Shown here one piece after another: positions 6,487 to 11,206 of a stretch of 11,206 nt of DNA (its first letter is position 1; each line of letters starts with the position of its first letter). Source of the stretch: DASYAN01 sp036501345. GTDB taxonomy: Bacteria; Chloroflexota; Ktedonobacteria; Ktedonobacterales; Ktedonobacteraceae. The notes beneath the pieces are model-generated. The model made no database searches. It saw only the letters and a program-made list of their open reading frames with translations, and was not told the origin of the DNA. A program made the translations under genes and the position numbers. The DNA lies in contig DASYAN010000262.1 in NCBI GenBank assembly GCA_036501345.1, forward strand, positions 1-11,206, read 5' to 3'.

Positions 6487-9400
6487 TCACTCCCCTACAG
6501 CCTCACGGCTGAGTGCAAACAGTTCTTTGAGCTGGTCCGTTGACATCTCGGTGAGCCAGCTCTCGCCAGCACCAACGATACGCTCGGCCAGATCCTTCTT
6601 CTGCTCTATCATCTGATCAATACGCTCTTCCAACGTTCCTACACAGACAAACTTATGCACTTGGACATTCTTCTTCTGACCAATACGAAATGCTCGATCG
6701 GTTGCTTGATTCTCGACGGCTGGATTCCACCAACGATCAAAGTGAAACACATGGTTTGCAGCGGTCAGATTCAAACCCACACCGCCTGCTTTGAGTGAGA
6801 GGACGAACAGTGGAGCTCCACGACGTTCCTCCTGGAAACGCTGCACTAGTATATCACGCTGTTTTTTGGGCGTGCCTCCATGCAGCAAGAGAGTCTCAAC
6901 GCCAAACGTCTCCTGCAGATATTGTCGCAGCAAGATTCCCATTTCAGCAAATTGGGTGAAGATTAGCGCCTTATCTCCTTCAGCTAGAACCTCCTCAAGC
7001 ATTTCTTCCAAGCGTGCCAGTTTCCCCGAGCGGCGTTGCAAGCTGCTCCCATCACTCATAAACTGGGCAGGATGGTTACAGACCTGTTTGAGCCTCACCA
7101 GCGCAGCTAGGATCAGTCCCCTGCGTGTCATATCGTCCGCCTCCTCCTCAATCTTCTCTAGCATCTCCTTGACGACAGCCTCGTAGAGCGAAGCCTGCTC
7201 TTGCGTGAGGTTACAGAAGACTTTCATTTCTAGTTTATCAGGCAGATCCTGGATAATTTCTTTATCGGTTTTCAGACGCCTCAGCACAAAGGGCTGCACA
7301 AGTTGCTTGAGCACCCCAGCTCGCTCAGCATCACGATAGCGTTCGATTGGCAGCGCAAAGCTCTTGCGAAATTCGGTACCCGATCCCAGATAGCCAGGAT
7401 TGAGGAACTCCATAATCGACCATAACTCGGACAAACGATTTTCCACCGGAGTTCCCGTGAGAGCAATTTTGTGCCTGGCATTGAGACTTTTAATGGCCTG
7501 GGTCTGCTTGGCCATTTCATTTTTGATATTCTGCGCCTCATCGATCACTATATTTTCCCACTCAATCTCTGCAAGGTGTTCTTTATCACGCAACACGAGC
7601 GAATATGTGCTAACAACGATGTCATGTCGCTGCGCCTCTTTTACAAACGCAGGCCCAGAGAGTCGCTCGGCCCCATGATGAATCATGACAGAGAGCGACG
7701 GTGCAAAACGCTGAACTTCGCGTTGCCAGTTGCCAACGATCGACATAGGACAGATAAGAAGCGTTGGATTCAATTGCTGCTGTGCTACACCATTTTTATT
7801 TTCCCGCTCGTGCAATAGCAAGGTGATCATTTGGATTGTATTATGGCAAAGAATATTGTTAGCCACAAAGTTATGATGTTCTTCAACCTCGAAATCATAT
7901 ACCCAGCCATCATACTCAACATCTTCAATTTCTTTGATGCGGCAGTAATATACTTCCTGTTCCAATAAACGTTGCAACTTCGCTTTTGTCATAGCCAAGA
8001 ATTGTGTATCTAGTACCGCATAGGCAGCCAACGTTTGAACAGTCCACCTTGAAGGTAGCTTTTCCCGATAGATACGTTCCGCTTCACCGCTTAAAATATC
8101 ATCAAACGCGACCAGCACACGTTGCAAGCTTGCAGTAGAAAACTGTTGTGTACCTGTGGCATACACAGTTGGCATACCAAAATGACGGATAGGCAATCTC
8201 GTCATAGCCACCACTTCGGCTATTATGTCAGAGGCTGTAATACCTTCTACGTTGGTATTACAGACCGCTTCACACAACTTTTCCAGCTTCTTTTGTTTCA
8301 TCTCTCCTACAAAGCCTATCTCTTTGAGAAATTTCCTCGCTGCATTTCCACCTATGATCCCAATCTGATACGGTCGATAGATCCCACTACCATTTGTTGC
8401 ACGTTTCTGTTTCGTAGACACACGCATCCAGATACCAAAGCGTCGCAGCATACACGAAAGCTGTTGCATAAGTGTAGACGAAGCCGTACTAATCTCAATG
8501 CTGCTCATGCTCTTAACGACAGAGGCTTCAGCCTCAAAATAGTTCCGCAAGAAGATGCGAACACTGTCTAGATCAGCTTGCACAATGAAATCTGGAATAC
8601 GTTTCTTACTTGACTGATTGCCCCATTCATATCCTTTTGCTTCAAGAAAGCGTCGATACTCCACGCTGTGTAACCTCAGTATATAGGCTGTATTGCTACT
8701 ATGAGAACCAATGGCAGGCTTATTCATCCGAATACCAAATTTTTGACTCAGATAACAAAAACAGTCTTGCAACTCCTGAAGTATATGAGGCTCTTTTTGA
8801 GTAATGCCAACTTCAGGAGTCTTTGAAGATTCATATCCCTCTGCAATTTGCCAGGCTAGGAGCTTGATTAAACCAGAATCTTCAGGCTCACCTTCCCACA
8901 CAAGTTTTGCTGGCACACAAACGTAGTCTCCGACCTGTAGGTCATTGGTCCAGCCCTTGCTCGTAAGCAGCTTATGCGGATAAGTAATCGTCACACTGTT
9001 TCCATCTTCTAACCGAACAGTGCGAAGATGTGTGGAAACTTGCTGGCGATACAAACGTTTGATAGAAGTCTGTACAATCTGCCCTGTTGTTTCATCTATT
9101 GAGTTCGTGAGCAGTTGTTCTGCAGGATCAGCCCAGTAGCCCTCGCCATCGAAGATTGATTCTCCCGCGTAATGATCCCATATGGTTTTTGCACTTATTA
9201 TTATTCCATTAACAAATAAATCTATTTCGCCCGAAATGCACTTACCCAGTCCCATGTCGTCCGCTAAACAGCTACCAAACCCGAATTGCCTGAGAAATGC
9301 TAGCCAGGAGACACCTCTAAGTTGATAGGGACGCAGTTGACCCTGGAACGTTGCTGGAACTTCGATCGGTGTCAACTGCACACGCTGGTACAATTTGTCC

Positions 9401-11022
9401 AGGATATCTTTGATCCACCCCTCAGCCTCCATGCCAACAACTGGCAAGCCCACTTCTGACTGCTCTTGTGCCATGCCAACGCGCAATGCTTCACCCAATG
9501 ACATGTTCTGCTTTTTACGCTTCTTTTCGAAGAAGGCAATGGCGGCTTCAATCTGATCTGGGCGCAATTCAACCCATTGACCACGTACTTGCACAAGCGG
9601 CTGTTTCAAAGCAACCAGATGTGAGAATTCCTCAGGTGTGAGGATGGTATCTCCGATAGCAATGCTCCAGCTATAGTTCACAAGATTACTCAAACCCATC
9701 AGGCCAGAACTGTCAGTGCTCTTTGGCTTGACACTGAGCTTAGCACCAACACGGGCAGTGGACTTCTGCCACCAGGGTGGAACAAGTACGCCAAAGCCGC
9801 TATCTTCCAGTAGTGGAGCCGTTTCACGCAGGAACATGTATGCCTGCTCTGTGCTCAACGGCAAAGAGCGAGGATGAGCCGTTTGTAAGCTCTCCTCAAT
9901 CGTGGGAAAGAGCCGCGCCGCATTGCCAAGGTCCGCCAGTAAACGCTCTTGGGGATTCTCAAATTTCCGTTTGAGGAAGGTAAGCGTACTTGATCGTTCC
10001 TGCCAGACCTGCTCTGCGGGAATGAGTAGGCTCGGATCATCACTGGCCTGGAGGTGAAAACTGATCTTCCAGACAAGAGCATCTTGCTGATCCTCCACAG
10101 GCTGGTCCAACTTGAAGCATGTCCGAAATGGCGAATCTGCAGGTACCAGCCGTATCTGGTCGAACCAGGTACGCAAGGTCGCTGCAAAAGCCGCTAACTC
10201 TGCAGAAGACACGGTTAGTTCGGGGTCAGGAGAAGCCAGAGCACGCAACCAACGCTCTGGTAGAGTACGGCGACTATTACGCTTTGCCCCAGGTAGGAAC
10301 GAAGCCGAAGCTAGGCTCTCACGCACAAAGGCATCGATGAACTGGTTGAGAAAATGGAGCAAAATCTCTTGCAATAATGAAGCCTTCTTCTCGCCGGGCG
10401 GTAGGAAGGCCCAGCAAATCGGAGGCATAGCCTTTGCTAGAAGACGCAATCGTTCTAGGTCTTCTGTGGACAGGACAGCTTCCCAGGTGGCACGGTAGAT
10501 TACTGTATTGCCTCGCTGACTCTCTTGTAACGATGGGACAAAACACTGGCGCGTAATCAGTTCAAATGCGAACTTTGCCGCTTCGCTCCAGAAATGCAAT
10601 GAGCCGCTAAAGGCCACCCCATGCGGCGACTGGCTGGGCAAACGGAGCAGAAAATCCAGGGCATGGCTGGCATCGAGTTGCAACGTGGCGACGTTCCACC
10701 ACTCCAGTTCAGCCCCCTGAGAATCACTGCGCTTCTCACCCAGTAACAACTCCGGCGAGGGCAATGGTCCCGAGGCCACAGAAGGTAAACGTAGAGCGAG
10801 CATTCCTGCTTGAGCACCTTTGGTAAACAAACCACCGACAAGATCATCTACCACTTCTTCGAGGACAGCAGGTGGCAATACAAAAGGATGCAGACGAGTC
10901 CTCTCTTCTTCAGTTCGTCTTTTCGCTCGTCTGGTTGTAATCACTGAGAGATCTGACGACTCAGCCCACAGATGAAACATACCAGTTACAGAATGATCCC
11001 AGATAGCATGTAGAACGATCAC
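6487..11022 (-). CDS. SNF2-family (Swi2/Snf2) DNA translocase/helicase precursor containing an intein
   Basis: The precursor is 1,511 residues from the GTG at 11022; without the intein it is 1,044, normal for bacterial SNF2 proteins with a long N-terminal helicase-associated domain (about residues 1-540 here). The ATPase starts at LRPYQLRGVSWLAFLRQFGFGSCLADDMGLGK (two consecutive patches) with the Walker A lysine K594; the intein follows and the motif resumes with T1062 (TIQMITLLLHE). Further motifs: DEAQ box VIDEAQNIKN (D1161), LTGTPVENRLSELW, C-lobe KALIFTQF, LLLHGGTPKKQR, SLKAGGVGLNLT and QATDRAFRIGQ. It should couple ATP hydrolysis to movement on DNA or removal of bound protein. The frame is open to a TTG at 11109, but AAGGG lies 8 nt before the GTG at 11020-11022, the resulting N-terminus (VIVLHAIWDH) fits the family, and the longer form would overlap the adenosyltransferase by about 60 bp. 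The SWIM gene follows in the same operon. Function in the cell is unknown. Confidence 0.93.
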   Translation of the reverse strand: MIVLHAIWDHSVTGMFHLWAESSDLSVITTRRAKRRTEEERTRLHPFVLPPAVLEEVVDDLVGGLFTKGAQAGMLALRLPSVASGPLPSPELLLGEKRSDSQGAELEWWNVATLQLDASHALDFLLRLPSQSPHGVAFSGSLHFWSEAAKFAFELITRQCFVPSLQESQRGNTVIYRATWEAVLSTEDLERLRLLAKAMPPICWAFLPPGEKKASLLQEILLHFLNQFIDAFVRESLASASFLPGAKRNSRRTLPERWLRALASPDPELTVSSAELAAFAATLRTWFDQIRLVPADSPFRTCFKLDQPVEDQQDALVWKISFHLQASDDPSLLIPAEQVWQERSSTLTFLKRKFENPQERLLADLGNAARLFPTIEESLQTAHPRSLPLSTEQAYMFLRETAPLLEDSGFGVLVPPWWQKSTARVGAKLSVKPKSTDSSGLMGLSNLVNYSWSIAIGDTILTPEEFSHLVALKQPLVQVRGQWVELRPDQIEAAIAFFEKKRKKQNMSLGEALRVGMAQEQSEVGLPVVGMEAEGWIKDILDKLYQRVQLTPIEVPATFQGQLRPYQLRGVSWLAFLRQFGFGSCLADDMGLGKCISGEIDLFVNGIIISAKTIWDHYAGESIFDGEGYWADPAEQLLTNSIDETTGQIVQTSIKRLYRQQVSTHLRTVRLEDGNSVTITYPHKLLTSKGWTNDLQVGDYVCVPAKLVWEGEPEDSGLIKLLAWQIAEGYESSKTPEVGITQKEPHILQELQDCFCYLSQKFGIRMNKPAIGSHSSNTAYILRLHSVEYRRFLEAKGYEWGNQSSKKRIPDFIVQADLDSVRIFLRNYFEAEASVVKSMSSIEISTASSTLMQQLSCMLRRFGIWMRVSTKQKRATNGSGIYRPYQIGIIGGNAARKFLKEIGFVGEMKQKKLEKLCEAVCNTNVEGITASDIIAEVVAMTRLPIRHFGMPTVYATGTQQFSTASLQRVLVAFDDILSGEAERIYREKLPSRWTVQTLAAYAVLDTQFLAMTKAKLQRLLEQEVYYCRIKEIEDVEYDGWVYDFEVEEHHNFVANNILCHNTIQMITLLLHERENKNGVAQQQLNPTLLICPMSIVGNWQREVQRFAPSLSVMIHHGAERLSGPAFVKEAQRHDIVVSTYSLVLRDKEHLAEIEWENIVIDEAQNIKNEMAKQTQAIKSLNARHKIALTGTPVENRLSELWSIMEFLNPGYLGSGTEFRKSFALPIERYRDAERAGVLKQLVQPFVLRRLKTDKEIIQDLPDKLEMKVFCNLTQEQASLYEAVVKEMLEKIEEEADDMTRRGLILAALVRLKQVCNHPAQFMSDGSSLQRRSGKLARLEEMLEEVLAEGDKALIFTQFAEMGILLRQYLQETFGVETLLLHGGTPKKQRDILVQRFQEERRGAPLFVLSLKAGGVGLNLTAANHVFHFDRWWNPAVENQATDRAFRIGQKKNVQVHKFVCVGTLEERIDQMIEQKKDLAERIVGAGESWLTEMSTDQLKELFALSREAVGE
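6490..6496 (-). promoter_or_regulatory. Shine-Dalgarno of the SWIM gene, inside the SNF2 3' end
   Basis: AGGGGAG on the minus strand overlaps the last SNF2 codons. It is 8 nt from the ATG at 6481, against 2 nt from the ATG at 6487, which favours the 6481 start. Confidence 0.6.
7840..9240 (-). mobile_element. Class 1 intein with LAGLIDADG homing endonuclease in the SNF2 Walker A motif
   Basis: The 467-residue intein is translated in frame and removed by protein splicing. It begins with Cys1 (CISGEIDLFVNG, block A) right after GLGK and ends NNILCHN with the penultimate His and terminal Asn (block G), followed by Thr as the +1 extein nucleophile. Block B is VTITYPHKLLT (intein His89, T-x-x-H). 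Block F is VYDFEVEEHHNFVANN. The endonuclease has two dodecapeptides, LLAWQIAEGY (Glu134) and LRNYFEAEAS (Glu238), both keeping the acidic catalytic position. All splicing residues I can check are present and there is no stop or frameshift, so both splicing and homing look intact. The insertion lies between the Walker A Lys and Thr, so the unspliced protein cannot form a normal ATP site. GC in sampled lines is lower in the intein (42-45%) than in the exteins (50-58%), as expected for horizontally mobile DNA. Confidence 0.93.
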
Positions 11023-11030
11023 GATCTTTT

Positions 11031-11035
11031 CCCTT
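11031..11035 (-). promoter_or_regulatory. Shine-Dalgarno deciding the SNF2 start
   Basis: AAGGG (minus strand) lies 8 nt upstream of the GTG at 11020-11022. No comparable site precedes the in-frame TTG at 11107-11109, which falls inside the adenosyltransferase reading frame. Confidence 0.65.
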
Positions 11036-11047
11036 GGAGAATAGTTT

Positions 11048-11206
11048 TCATTCGGGCAACTGTGCCAGCGAGGATTTGACTTCGATGTAGCGTGCGAGGA
11101 TAAAAACAAGATCGGAGAGGCGATTGAGGTAGCGTATCACTTCGGTGTTCTGAATAACGCCATCATGCAGAAGTTTGACGGCCATACGCTCAGCACGACG
11201 GATGAT
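11048..11206 (-). CDS. PduO-type cob(I)alamin adenosyltransferase, C-terminal part
   Basis: The 5' part lies beyond the window; 52 codons and a TGA (11048-11050) are visible. The frame opens IIRRAERMAVKLLHDG and continues VIRYLNRLSDLVFILARY, ending SSLAQLPE. RRAER and YLNRLSDxxFxLARY are the conserved C-terminal helices of PduO/MMAB-type ATP:cob(I)alamin adenosyltransferases, which make coenzyme B12 from cob(I)alamin and ATP; the RRAE arginines lie at the ATP/subunit interface. It is the upstream gene of the SNF2-SWIM cluster, 25 bp before the SNF2 GTG, so cotranscription is likely, although a functional link between B12 activation and the ATPase is not suggested by anything in the sequence. 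Identity to PduO type, rather than CobA/CobO or EutT type, is clear from these motifs. Confidence 0.88.
   Translation of the reverse strand: MIRRAERMAVKLLHDGVIQNTEVIRYLNRLSDLVFILARYIEVKSSLAQLPE

Noticed and set aside
8122..8571. 149-residue plus-strand ORF inside the intein region
   Set aside because: It is antisense to the intein, whose splicing and endonuclease motifs are clear on the minus strand.
1..11206. CRISPR arrays, tRNA or rRNA genes
   Set aside because: I saw no regularly spaced direct repeats, cloverleaf-type sequence or rRNA-like stretch on either strand.

Overview
The window looks like accessory-rich chromosome from a soil-type bacterium, most plausibly a Ktedonobacteria-like member of Chloroflexota. 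I infer this from three things: moderate GC with sharp local swings, several insertion sequences of different families packed together, and an SNF2 helicase/SWIM-protein pair with a DsbA-type protein of the Rv2466c (mycothiol-dependent nitroreductase) family. The lineage is an inference; no rRNA or other phylogenetic marker is present.

Left part (1-3229): an ECF-type sigma factor lies on the minus strand (384-974). Its upstream region holds a 20-bp palindrome with CRP/FNR-like half-sites (TGTGA-N6-TCACA) and a possible 13-codon leader ORF with its own AGGAGG. No anti-sigma gene is recognisable downstream (1-383). Next is a degenerate mobile-DNA patch: a minus-strand DDE transposase split by a +1 frameshift at a GTT-TGA (1238-2636), then a 39-residue C-terminal scrap of an ISL3-family transposase on the plus strand (2693-2812), then about 400 bp with no convincing gene.

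Middle (3230-5553): a plus-strand DsbA-fold protein of the Rv2466c family (3230-3868) is followed by a complete-looking 1,627-bp IS4-family insertion sequence (3927-5553). The IS has perfect 16-bp terminal inverted repeats and a 477-residue transposase. It sits in the convergent gap between the DsbA gene and the SWIM gene, ending only 10 bp before the SWIM gene's stop codon. The two flanks both read GGGT...ACCC but are not identical, so there is no clean target duplication.

Right part (5564-11206): a tight minus-strand operon is transcribed toward the IS: the C-terminal end of a PduO-type cob(I)alamin adenosyltransferase (cut by the window edge), a very large SNF2-family ATPase, and a SWIM zinc-finger protein whose start overlaps or abuts the SNF2 stop. 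The SNF2 gene is interrupted by a complete 467-residue class 1 intein with a LAGLIDADG homing endonuclease, inserted inside the Walker A motif between Lys and Thr (GLGK|T). The ATPase can therefore only be active after protein splicing. The likely SNF2 start is a GTG at 11022, not the upstream TTG at 11109 that overlaps the adenosyltransferase.

The most interesting item is the intein-bearing SNF2/SWIM module. The pair is a recurrent but functionally uncharacterised bacterial gene association (general knowledge). I found no CRISPR array, tRNA or rRNA.
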